This document shows, one piece after another, positions 1 through 7,940 of a stretch of 64,000 bases of DNA. The position numbers were made by a program, and so were the translations under genes. Under the pieces are notes generated by a model that saw only the letters and a program-made list of their open reading frames with translations, did not search any database and was not told the origin of the DNA. The number at the start of each line of letters is the position of its first letter. Position 1 is the first letter of the stretch. The DNA is from CAVXTT01 sp963764685 (GTDB lineage: Bacteria; Bacteroidota; Ignavibacteria; Ignavibacteriales; Ignavibacteriaceae). The stretch covers positions 1 to 64,000 of the forward strand of contig CAVXTT010000007.1 of NCBI GenBank assembly GCA_963764685.1, given 5' to 3'.

Positions 1-1
1 A

Positions 2-352
2 AATGTCGCCGTTCCCACTGCCACCGTGCGTCTTGGCACGGGCGGGGAGCAATTCGAGGAAGCGGCCACAGGCGACGGGCCCGTGGATGCGATCTTCAAC
101 GCGATAGACAGGGCGCTCGGGCTCACGACACGCCTCCTCGAGTACGTTGTACAGGCAGTGACGCCCGGGCGCCAGGCAATAGGAGAAGTAAGCGTGTCAC
201 TCGAAATCGACGAAAGGAAATTCGTGGGCAGGGGCGCCTCCACCGACATCCTGGAAGCGAGCGCAAAAGCGTACGTCAGTGCGCTCAACCGATGGAAGGC
301 ATACCTGTCCGCCCGCAAAGGACAATGTACAAACTTAAAAGAGAGAACCTGA
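2..352 (+). CDS. leuA: 2-isopropylmalate synthase, C-terminal regulatory domain (5' end outside window)
   Basis: The open frame runs in from the left edge and ends with TGA at 350-352. It matches the C-terminal leucine-binding domain of 2-isopropylmalate synthase, the enzyme that condenses acetyl-CoA with 2-oxoisovalerate in leucine synthesis: GDGPVDAIFNAID, then the LLEYVVQAVTPG strand, GEVSVSLEID, and the closing GRGASTDILEASAKAYVSALNR. The catalytic TIM barrel lies outside. The GTG at 26 is internal, since the preceding codons (NVAVPTAT) continue the family pattern. The DNA is about 60% GC (38 of the first 60 bases), far above the AT-rich neighbours, and the drop comes right at the stop codon, so foreign origin or a chimeric contig end is possible. 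The neighbour at 388-987 is convergent and unrelated. Confidence 0.85.
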   Translation, partial: NVAVPTATVRLGTGGEQFEEAATGDGPVDAIFNAIDRALGLTTRLLEYVVQAVTPGRQAIGEVSVSLEIDERKFVGRGASTDILEASAKAYVSALNRWKAYLSARKGQCTNLKERT

Positions 353-387
353 CTATTCATTGAACAGGATTAATAAATGATCTTGAT

Positions 388-987
388 CTAAATCAATGGA
401 ATTATCTTGGAGAACATCTGTTTTTTTACCCGGCTTAGGGTTTCGGGGGTAATGCCAAGGTAGGAAGCGATCATATGCTGTGGGACTCTTTGAATTATAT
501 CCGGGTATGATTTTATCAGGTTGGAGTAATTTTCTTCAATACTAAGGCTAAGCTTACCGATATGCCTTTTCTGCAAAGCAACATAGGCTGATTGCATTAA
601 ATAGTAAAAATAAGTTAAAACTTTTGGGATCTCCTTAAGGAGCCTTTCCTGCGACTCCAGGTCAATCAGCAGGAGATCAGAATTTTCCAGCGCTTCAATA
701 TTCAATCGTGCAGGTTCTCCGGTGAGGTAACTATACAGGTCAGCAATTATCCAACCTTCCAATGCAAACTGAAGGATATGTTCATTTCCTTTATCGTCAA
801 CCATAAAGGATCTTAAGGTGCCTTTATCAACAAAGGCCATATATTTGCATACATCCCCTTCCTGCAGAAGATACTGCCTTTTTAGTAGTCTTTTAGGCTT
901 TAATGCTTTTTTTACAGATTCCACCTCTCCCAGGCTAAGAGGAGTTGAATTTTTTTCGTTTATTTTATGGATTAGCAGGTCAGTCAT
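388..987 (-). CDS. Crp/Fnr family transcriptional regulator
   Basis: A 199-residue cytoplasmic regulator. Residues about 25-115 form a cyclic-nucleotide-type sensor fold (LLQEGDVCKYMAFVDKGTLR, then a jelly-roll with GWIIADLYSYLTG), followed by the long dimer helix and a helix-turn-helix at about 168-190 (VPQHMIASYLGITPETLSRVKKQ). No Cys cluster for an Fe-S centre and no clear cAMP-binding Arg-Ser pair is seen, which fits the large group of Bacteroidota Crp-like regulators whose ligand is unknown. The length is slightly short for the family (usually 190-230). It stands alone, convergent with the leuA fragment, with no operon partner, so its target cannot be read from context. Confidence 0.85.
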   Translation of the reverse strand: MTDLLIHKINEKNSTPLSLGEVESVKKALKPKRLLKRQYLLQEGDVCKYMAFVDKGTLRSFMVDDKGNEHILQFALEGWIIADLYSYLTGEPARLNIEALENSDLLLIDLESQERLLKEIPKVLTYFYYLMQSAYVALQKRHIGKLSLSIEENYSNLIKSYPDIIQRVPQHMIASYLGITPETLSRVKKQMFSKIIPLI

Positions 988-1215
988 ATTAAAAGATCAG
1001 GAAATATATAAAGCTATTCATTGTATCTGAAATATTCAATAGGACATATTCTATCCGGGGAACATAATTGCAACGTCCAGATCTGTCCAAAACGATGTCC
1101 CAGTGAACTCATTATATAGGAAGGGGTAAGGTCTTTTTGCCGCACAGGTAAAAATAAATGCATTCCACCCCTTCTGTGCACAAAAGTCATTGATCGCTTC
1201 AGCGGGGGCAAATAT

Positions 1216-1245
1216 GCATCGCCCCAGCGGGTGAAATATTGATAG
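1216..1245 (+). repeat. REP-like repeat, copy 1
   Basis: A 30-base sequence starting gcatcgccccag and ending gaaatattgatag. The same word occurs inverted at 1503-1533 with one or two changes. The two copies face each other around the transposase remnant, the arrangement expected of REP elements mobilised by RAYT transposases. Confidence 0.6.
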
Positions 1246-1248
1246 ATA

Positions 1249-1644
1249 TTAGTCCGGGTACAGAACTTTTAGTCCCTTCGGGACGACATCCTCCTCTTTA
1301 TCGTACCATTCAAACAAATATTTAGGATCGTAATCTATCCCTGCCTTGTTCAACAAATTAATGTACTCTTCCCGGAATGTCTGCTTCTTATGATGCGACT
1401 CCTGGTTCTCTATGTATTTTGATACCTGAGGAAGCAATGTTTTATTTATGAAAATGCCGGATATCGCCCCTCCGGGGCTGCAACTCATAGGGCTATATTG
1501 ATCTATCAATATTTCACCCCCCTGGGGCGATGCACGATAGAGATTTTCTTTAAAGAGCTTAAACATCAAACCCTTTATTGATACAAACGAAAATGCAATG
1601 TGGATACAGATTTGGACAACAATGGCAGCTTCTGCAAACACCAA
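1249..1644 (-). pseudogene. Decayed IS200/RAYT-type (Y1) transposase, middle replaced by REP-like DNA
   Basis: The 131-codon frame keeps both ends of a REP-associated tyrosine transposase. The C-terminal half has the typical tail (YIENQESHHKKQTFREEY, then LLNKAGIDYDPKYLFEW), and the N-terminal part (VQICIHIAFSFV, FKENLYRA) resembles the family start. The HUH metal motif and catalytic Tyr region between them are missing; in their place are translated GC-rich palindromes (about 1459-1480 and 1503-1533). Family members are about 150-200 residues, so this is an internally deleted remnant and should be inactive. It lies between an inverted pair of REP-like repeats. The family call rests on the C-terminal motif; the exact IS type cannot be given. 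Confidence 0.6.
1503..1533 (-). repeat. REP-like repeat, copy 2 (inverted)
   Basis: Reads on the minus strand as the same word as copy 1 at 1216-1245, with a longer run of G in the middle. A further small palindrome (cccctccgggg) lies just beside it near 1467-1478. Confidence 0.6.
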
Positions 1645-1719
1645 CTTTCATTAGTTTCAGCTTTTCGTTCTGATGGACAGGTTGTCCGTACAGAGCATTT
1701 ATTAGAGACCGTAGTAATG

Positions 1720-1775
1720 TTTTACAAACGGAACCGGTGGTTCAGCCGTAAGGAACGATCACTGACCGTTCCCTG
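1720..1775 (+). repeat. Dispersed palindromic repeat, copy 1
   Basis: Contains an imperfect palindrome, ggaacgatca/tgaccgttcc, at 1752-1772. About 55 bases including the left flank (ttttacaaacggaac...ttcagccgt) recur at 2281-2337 in the same orientation. The same palindrome type recurs at 63260-63280. Confidence 0.6.
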
Positions 1776-1869
1776 CTATGTCTATGCCGGTCCGTAGAAA
1801 AAACGAAAGGGCATTTTTAGAGCAAAATGAAAGAAAATATCTATTAAATATCAGTACAAGCCTAACAGA

Positions 1870-1946
1870 AGCGACTAACGGGCATATCTCAAGCGTCTCC
1901 GGAACGCGATTACACGCTCCAGACACGCTCCAGAGACGCTCCTGAT
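1870..1946. repeat. 11-bp-periodic word array (element C)
   Basis: The word acgctcc occurs at 1914, 1925 and 1936, exactly 11 bases apart (acgctccagac, acgctccagag, acgctcctgat). An inverted counterpart, agcgtctc at 1892-1899, matches gagacgct at 1933-1940. This is the same 11-bp design as the arrays at 17.5 and 28.5 kb, with a different word. Function unknown. Confidence 0.5.
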
Positions 1947-2280
1947 GGTATTTAGTAGATCAATAATTTGATGGTTTTTTATTAAACTTCGAACGCCTAA
2001 ATAGTTGTTAGATAGAAATTATTGAATGATAGAATACGGATGTGAAATCCTAACGGAGGTTGGCAAGGTTTAGATGGTTATTCGGGAACCTAAATCCTGA
2101 TGAAAAAGAATCAAGGATGAGGGTGTAATCGCTCTGAACGCTGGCGGTGTATAATAACAATTGCCATTAAACCCCGTCATGGGTTTTTATCTGTAGAAAA
2201 AAACTCCAATTGGAGCCTGACCAGCTTTAATAATTGTACAAGCTCTTTGAATTTTATCGATTGGGTAAACCGTCGTTCTA

Positions 2281-2337
2281 TTTTATAAATCGGAATCAGG
2301 GTTTCAGCCGTAGGGAACGATCACTGATCGTTCCCTA
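2281..2337 (+). repeat. Dispersed palindromic repeat, copy 2
   Basis: Direct repeat of 1720-1775 with about nine differences. Its core at 2313-2335 is a perfect palindrome of two 11-base arms (gggaacgatca and its complement) around a single C. Confidence 0.65.
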
Positions 2338-2364
2338 CTTTACCCACAGTAACTTTGTGGAGTC

Positions 2365-4822
2365 TTATTTAATCAGCATTAATTTCTTTATCGAAGTAAA
2401 CTCTCCTGCTTCCAATTTGTAAAAATATACTCCTGAAGAAAACTGATCAGCATTAAAATCTATAGAATAGCTGCCGGGATTTTTTGTCTCGTTGATCAGT
2501 ACAGCCACCTCTTCCCCTATAGCATTAAAAATTTTAAGTGTTACCTGCACAGGGGCTGCAATGGAATATTTAATTGTTGTCACAGGATTAAACGGATTTG
2601 GATAATTCTGGCTTAATGAGAACTCCAGGGGTATATTTATTTCCACTCGGATTACCGGAGAGTATTCATAAGATCCATCCATATCAATTTGTTGAGCCTG
2701 TAGTATGAAGATTCCGCTATTTGGCTCTGTATCAACATAATTGTAACTGTTAGTATTTGTTGTTGTTCCATTACCTGCCACAAATCCTATTTTATTCCAG
2801 ATCATATTATCGGATGATCTCTCTATCTCGAACCCCATATTATTCAGCTCGGTTGCGGTTGTCCAATTAAGTGAAACTGCACCATCCGTTATGGATGCAG
2901 TAAATGATGTAAGTTCAACCGGTATATTAGGATCGGCGAAACCTTTCAGGATAGTGCCTGTTCCCCCGACAGTATAGAGATTATTTTCAAAGCTATAGAT
3001 TTCATACAGAGTTCTGGAGGGCACAGGAGATTTTAAAGATTCAGTCCAGGAAGTTCCGCCATTTACAGTATAAAAGATACTGCCGTTTGTTCCGGAGATC
3101 CAGGCAATGTTTTCATTTACAACATTTATTCCATAAAGTGTTGTGGTTCCTGCTCCGGTTGACATCAGACTCCAGGTAAGACCGCCGTCTGTAGTTTTAT
3201 ATGCTCTTCCGCTGGAGCCTACAAGCATTCCGTAACTGGAATTTAAGAAATCAATGCCATACATTGCACTGGTTGTACCAAGGTTACTGACATTCAAAAA
3301 GGAAACACCACCATCGGTAGTTTTGAATACTTTTCCTGCTGCCCCGAGTGTTACAACATTATTTTCATCTAATAACAGCCATATCGTAAATAATGCTGGC
3401 TCCGTGATGAAGAGAGGCAGGTAATAGTGTCCAGGTTTGACCGCCATCGGTGGTCTTACCGTAATTCCCATCATCGCCTACGATATATCCTATGTTTGAA
3501 TTTGCAAAGCCAATGGCATTCCAATTATAAGCAGGAAGACCAATCCCTGTATTTATGGAATCAAAAGTTACTCCCCCGTCTGTTGTCCTGTATAATCCAT
3601 TTGGTCCCCGTGAGCCCATAAAGCATACATTTTCATTAAGGCAGCATAAAGCCTTAATTCTATACATCGGATCGAAAGGAAGCTTTGTCCAGTGATTTCC
3701 TGCATCTGTTGTTTTTAATATATCACCTGCTAATGTAGCAGTAGAGATAGATCCTCCTACCGCATATGCAATATTAGCTGTAGCAAACTGGATTCCCCTT
3801 AATTCATTTACCGTTTCCAGTACTGCCAGTCTGTTCCAGTTAATTCCTAAATTTGTAGAAGTGGCAATGCTGCCTCCTTCACCGGCAGTAATAATCAAAG
3901 GATCATCTTCTGTCAGATTCCCAGCAATGGAAAGTGAAAAAACGTTGGAGGGATAAGTGTTATTCCGGTTGTCCCAGGTATTCCCAAAATCCGAAGTAAC
4001 AAAAATATCCCCCTTATTACCGGCCGCCGCAAATACAGTGGGGGATATCATTTTAACTTCATACATTGTTCCAGTACCCCAGGCACCGGAGACATTTGTA
4101 AAAGTTGTACCTGCATCAGTAGTTCTCCAGACCTGGTGAGCGAAATTTCCTATGAAACCCGAATCAGCATTCAGGAAACAGGTTGATCTTACAGAACTTG
4201 TTGAAGTATATCCTGCTACAGGACTCCAGGTTGCACCAAAGTCTGTTGACCGTGCAAGCCTGCCGATTGTTGCAGAGGTTGTTCCCATAAAAAGCATTGC
4301 ACCACCTGTATTGGGGACAATGTAAATATTGTAAAGAACTCCGGTAGCGGCTGCAAGAGGAATGAGATTCCAGGTAGCTCCACCATCCGTTGTTTTTAAA
4401 TACCTGGCTGCATCTCCTAATGCATAGCCTGTATTTGCATCATAGAACGCGATGTACCATAATGTAGAAGTAAGGCCTGAATTCTGCTGGGTCCAGGTAA
4501 GTCCTCCGTCGGTTGTTTTGCATAATAAGCCCCCCGTACCGCAGAAGTAGCCAATATTACCATCTACAAAATCTGCTTCATATATGCTCCTGTTGCCGTT
4601 CAGGGAATCTGGAAATGATACTGTCCAGGATGCGCCTGAATTAGTTGAGCGAAGGACCGTGCTGTAGTCGCCGAATAATAGATAATTACCATTAGGCAGG
4701 ATTATTGCATCATTTATTCCCTGACCTGTAGGCTGTGCGTGAAGCCACTGCCAATCAAAAACCTGAGAGTTAGAAGTTGAGTATAATATGAGCGAAATAA
4801 GGAAAGTTAAGAAGCGTTTCAT
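2365..4822 (-). CDS. Secreted YCF48/BNR-repeat protein with type IX secretion tag (one frameshift)
   Basis: About 819 codons split by one frameshift near 3365-3390. The N-terminal part starts with a signal peptide (MKRFLTFLISLILYSTSNSQ) behind a good ribosome site (AAAGGTGA). It is followed by many propeller blades with the signature KTTDGGxTW, as in YCF48/HCF136-like and sortilin-type BNR repeats. The other frame resumes with GKVFKTTDGGVSF, then a fibronectin-like stretch (VELTSFTASITDGAVSLNW) and a C-terminal sorting domain (LSQNYPNPFNPVTTIKYS ... GVYFYKLEAGEFTSIKKLMLI). The tag directs type IX secretion or surface anchoring in Bacteroidota and Ignavibacteria. The substrate is unknown. The reading sense on both sides of the break suggests sequence error or a very recent mutation. 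Confidence 0.8.
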
Positions 4823-5122
4823 CTATTCACCTTTAAACTGTAGAATATTAGAATTAAATTATATTATCCGGCAAACAGATGCAATAAAAATTACAGGATC
4901 GGCTATCACACCGTATTATTTTCTTCAATTCTGCCTTTAAATAATTCATAAATTCTATTACATTAAAAACGGAATTTTACGGCTCAGGTAAAATATCCAC
5001 TCAGTACAAAAGTCCTTACTTAAACCAAATTATATAATTATTAAAGCAACAATTCTTTCTAATCCTTTAAACAGGGATAATGAATGGGTTGAAATTTATT
5101 TAACATTAAGAAAGGTACACTT
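4823..5122. other. Intergenic region between divergent genes
   Basis: About 300 AT-rich bases between the minus-strand secreted protein and the plus-strand AHSA1 gene. It should hold two divergent promoters. No repeat, hairpin or confident promoter box was recognised. Confidence 0.4.
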
Positions 5123-5632
5123 ATGGATAAAGCAAAGAAAAATGGAAACGCACTCATAATTACACGCTATTTTAATGCTCCCCGTGAAATAGTATGGAAA
5201 GCCTGGAAAGATGAAGACCTCTATATGAAATGGTGGGGTCCGAAAAATTTTACCTGTCCTTATGCCTCCATAGATTTCAGGAAGGGGGGAAAATATCTCA
5301 GTTGTATGCGCGGCCCAGACGGGACAGAATATTGGGGTACAGGTACATATAAAGAAATTGAGGAACCACATAGAATAGTTGCAAGCGATAGCTTTTCAAA
5401 TAAGCAGGGGAAAGTAGTTCCCGCATCCGAATATGGTATGACCGGAGATTTTCCTCTTGAAATGCTGGTGAAATTTACATTTGAGGAAGAAGGGAACGGG
5501 ACAAGGTTCACACTTGAACATATAGGACTGCCTGAAGGTGAAATACAGGAGATGACGCGTAACGGATGGAATGAATCATTCGATAAGCTTGATGCGCTGC
5601 TTACTGAAGTAACTGCTGACAAAGAAAGATAA
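5123..5632 (+). CDS. SRPBCC/AHSA1-domain protein
   Basis: A 169-residue cytoplasmic protein of the START-like AHSA1 family. Visible marks are the opening strand and helix ITRYFNAPREIVWKAWKD, the WWGPKNFTCPYASIDFRKGG segment, the GTGTYKEIEEPHRIVASDSF strands, and the long C-terminal helix EMTRNGWNESFDKLDALL. These proteins bind hydrophobic ligands in a deep cavity; most members are uncharacterised. It is followed 43 bases later by a VOC-family gene on the same strand, a pairing often seen in small detoxification or stress operons. The start is set by AAAGG about ten bases upstream. Confidence 0.85.
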   Translation: MDKAKKNGNALIITRYFNAPREIVWKAWKDEDLYMKWWGPKNFTCPYASIDFRKGGKYLSCMRGPDGTEYWGTGTYKEIEEPHRIVASDSFSNKQGKVVPASEYGMTGDFPLEMLVKFTFEEEGNGTRFTLEHIGLPEGEIQEMTRNGWNESFDKLDALLTEVTADKER

Positions 5633-5675
5633 TTAACAATAATCTTATAAAATATATATTGGAAAGGAGTTCTCA

Positions 5676-6107
5676 ATGGCCTCGCATATGAATCCCTATC
5701 TTAATTTTAATGGAAATGCCGAAGAAGCATTTAATTTTTATAAATCTGTCTTCGGCGGTGAATTTAAAATGGTGCAGCGTTTTAAGGAAGTACCGGGATC
5801 AGAAAAATATTCCGCGGCTGAAGGAGATAAAATAATGCACATCAGTCTCCCGATCGGTAATGGAAATTTTTTAATGGCAAGCGATGCACTTGAATCTATG
5901 GGACAAAAGGTAAATCCCGGAAATAATTTCTATATTTCATTAGAAGCCGACAATAAGGAGGAGGCAAAGAAATTATTCAATGGTCTTTCATCCGGAGGGA
6001 AAATTGAAATGCCGCTTGAAGACACATTCTGGGGTGCATATTTCGGAATGTTAAAAGATAAATTCGGCATAAAGTGGATGATAAGTCATACTTATCCTCA
6101 AAAATAA
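5676..6107 (+). CDS. VOC (glyoxalase/PhnB-like) superfamily protein
   Basis: A 143-residue protein of the vicinal-oxygen-chelate fold in the PhnB-like branch: MNPYLNFNGNAEEAFNFYKSVFGG at the start, HISLPIGNGNFLMASDA in the middle, and the second module ISLEADNKEEAKKLFN ... MPLEDTFWGAYFGMLKDKFGIKW. The substrate is not predictable, and several members of this branch lack catalytic metal. A strong AAAGGAG ribosome site precedes the ATG. Probably cotranscribed with the AHSA1 gene and ended by the hairpin at 6126-6151. Confidence 0.85.
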   Translation: MASHMNPYLNFNGNAEEAFNFYKSVFGGEFKMVQRFKEVPGSEKYSAAEGDKIMHISLPIGNGNFLMASDALESMGQKVNPGNNFYISLEADNKEEAKKLFNGLSSGGKIEMPLEDTFWGAYFGMLKDKFGIKWMISHTYPQK

Positions 6108-6125
6108 AATAAATTATTATGTAAG

Positions 6126-6151
6126 GGCCGGTTTTTGCCGGCCTTTTTTTT
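6126..6151 (+). terminator. Rho-independent terminator
   Basis: Perfect stem ggccgg/ccggcc with a six-base loop, followed by eight T. It lies 18 bases after the VOC gene stop. Confidence 0.9.
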
Positions 6152-6166
6152 AAGCTAAATTTGCTG

Positions 6167-7250
6167 ATGACTTCTAATGATGTTGTTACCATCCGGTTAT
6201 TAAACCAGCAGCTTACATCTTCAAAATTTGAAAAACCTGAAGATCTTGTTTCCTGGATGGGGGCTCTACAGGCACAGGATTTTCCGATGGCACGGTGGGC
6301 TGTTGGTTTACGTCTGCCCGGTTCTGATGAATCAAAAATAATAAAAGCATTAGATGATGGAAAAATAATCAGAACCCACGTTTTAAGACCAACCTGGCAT
6401 CTGGTTTCTTCAGAGGACATATACTGGATGCTTCAGTTAACTGCTCCGAATATTTTTAGATCAATGAAATCAAGACATCAAACACTCGGCATTTCAAATA
6501 ATATTCTTAAAAAAAGTAACCAGCTAATAGAAAAATTACTTGAAACAGATGAATTTGTCACCAGGGAAGAGATTATTCAGCAGTGGAGGAGCAATAAAAT
6601 TCCAACTGATGAGAACAGGGCAGCCCATCTTTTATTCAGCGCAGAATTGGAAGGACTGATCTGCAGCGGTAAAATAAAAAATAACCGGCAGACTTACTCG
6701 CTGCTTGAGAGAAGGGTGAAAAGGAAAAAAACAATAAGCAGGGAAGAGGCACTCATAAAACTTGCAGAGAAGTATTTTCAAAGTCATTCTCCTGCATCAA
6801 TATCAGATTTTATCTGGTGGTCGGGTTTAACTGCTAAAGATGCAAGAACTGCTGTTGAACTAGTCCGGCTCAAAACTTATTCGTGAAAAAATAAATAATA
6901 TCGATTATTATTTGTCGGGCGATAGACCGCTTTCATAAAAAAATCCCTAAAGTAATCCTGCTGCCTGCCTATGATGAGTTTATTATCAGTTATAAAGAGA
7001 GAAGCCATACTTTAAATTCTGATGGATATAAGAAAGTTATTTCGAATAAATGGGATTATTCAGACCTGTAGTGTTAATAAGAGGGAAAGCCGCAGGGATA
7101 TGGAAAAGATCCCTAAATAAAAATGATATCACAATTGAGATCAGCCTATTTCAACTTCCTGACGAACGGACAAAAAAACTAATAGACCTTGCAGCTGCAA
7201 GGTACAGCAGGTATTTAAATCAAGAAGTGAGTTTGAAGTATGTTAGATAA
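6167..7250 (+). pseudogene. Winged-helix DNA-binding protein, AlkZ/YcaQ-like (HTH_42), with at least three frameshifts
   Basis: The span codes for a protein of about 360 residues in the family of winged-helix DNA glycosylase-like proteins. Familiar pieces appear in order: LVSWMGALQAQDFPMARWAVG, IIRTHVLRPTWHLVSSEDIYWML, the C-terminal SISDFIWWSGLTAKDAR, then in shifted frames LIREKINNIDYYLSGDRPLS, KVILLPAYDEFIISYKERS and GLFRPVVLIRGKAAGIWKR. Frame changes fall near 6880, 6945 and 7040, the second at a run of seven A. As written it cannot yield a full protein. ATG 6167 is preferred to the TTG two codons upstream. The related E. coli enzyme opens interstrand crosslinks; that role is not shown here. 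Confidence 0.8.
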
Positions 7251-7266
7251 GAGCCGCAGTATACAT

Positions 7267-7788
7267 TTATTTGATTTTATAAACAGCCCACACCTCACAA
7301 TTTAGTGAATGTGGATCCTGAGGATATTCTTCGCGGGCTCTGCTCTTAAATTCATATGCTTCATCAATTCCGGTTAGTAAAGCATATTCATTTAGTTTCA
7401 AATTCACAATTCTTAACTTTTCACCTCCCCAATTCGTCAACAATGATACTGAATTATAGCCGTCAAGAATATCATATCCGACCAGATAATGTGCAGCGGT
7501 AATCTCTTCAGAAACCAGCCGGGGATCTTCAATTACTCCAACAATTTCACCATCCGGGTATAAGGGTTTGATTTTTAGTGCATAAGCAAGATTTGTAATT
7601 AAGTGAATTTTATAATCTTCATTTACACAATTCGCCCAATCCTCTTTTGAGGAGGGACTAAATAAACTAGGGCGATTTATACCGTCGATGGAACAATATT
7701 CCCGGCAATTAGTTATTCCGGCCCATTCTGCATAACGGGTCCAATCATTACTTCCCGGTCCGAATTTCTTAACAATTATGTAGTTCAT
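7267..7788 (-). CDS. Hypothetical protein
   Basis: A 173-residue protein with no signal peptide or membrane segment. The composition is that of a soluble cytoplasmic alpha/beta protein (YIIVKKFGPGSNDWTRYAEWAG ... SVSLLTNWGGEKLRIVNLKLNEYALL). I do not recognise the family. It is convergent with the broken winged-helix gene (17-base gap) and divergent from the secreted propeller gene at 7941. The Trp/Tyr-rich, acidic sequence recalls small immunity or SUKH-like proteins, but no motif supports that. Confidence 0.55.
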   Translation of the reverse strand: MNYIIVKKFGPGSNDWTRYAEWAGITNCREYCSIDGINRPSLFSPSSKEDWANCVNEDYKIHLITNLAYALKIKPLYPDGEIVGVIEDPRLVSEEITAAHYLVGYDILDGYNSVSLLTNWGGEKLRIVNLKLNEYALLTGIDEAYEFKSRAREEYPQDPHSLNCEVWAVYKIK

Positions 7789-7940
7789 ATTATAAATTTA
7801 TCAAGTTTAATACCGGGAGCTCTTTTGTAAATTAGTACATTAAAAAGTAACTTTTCAGTATAGCTAAAAAACATCTTTGTTTTAATTCAGAAATTTATTA
7901 AAAACCCGCACATTTCTGATAAATATAGCCCCGTTACACT

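Larger units (their letters stand above)
1645..2364. other. Gene-free, repeat-rich interval
   Basis: No frame here shows a recognisable protein. The stretch holds two copies of a 55-base direct repeat carrying a palindrome (1720-1775 and 2281-2337), an 11-bp-periodic array (1870-1946), and a small hairpin-forming word near 2170-2190 (aaaccccgtcatgggttt). It sits between the transposase remnant and the 3' end of the T9SS-tagged gene, so it looks like a repeat landing zone. Confidence 0.6.

Noticed and set aside
1014..1211. Minus-strand open frame of 65 codons before the transposase remnant
   Set aside because: Basic, low-complexity composition, no ribosome site, no family resemblance, and it runs into repeat DNA.
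1600..1797. Short plus-strand frames here and at 2234-2422 that share RxERSLxVP
   Set aside because: The shared peptide is only the translation of the duplicated palindromic repeat; neither frame has a start signal or known domain.
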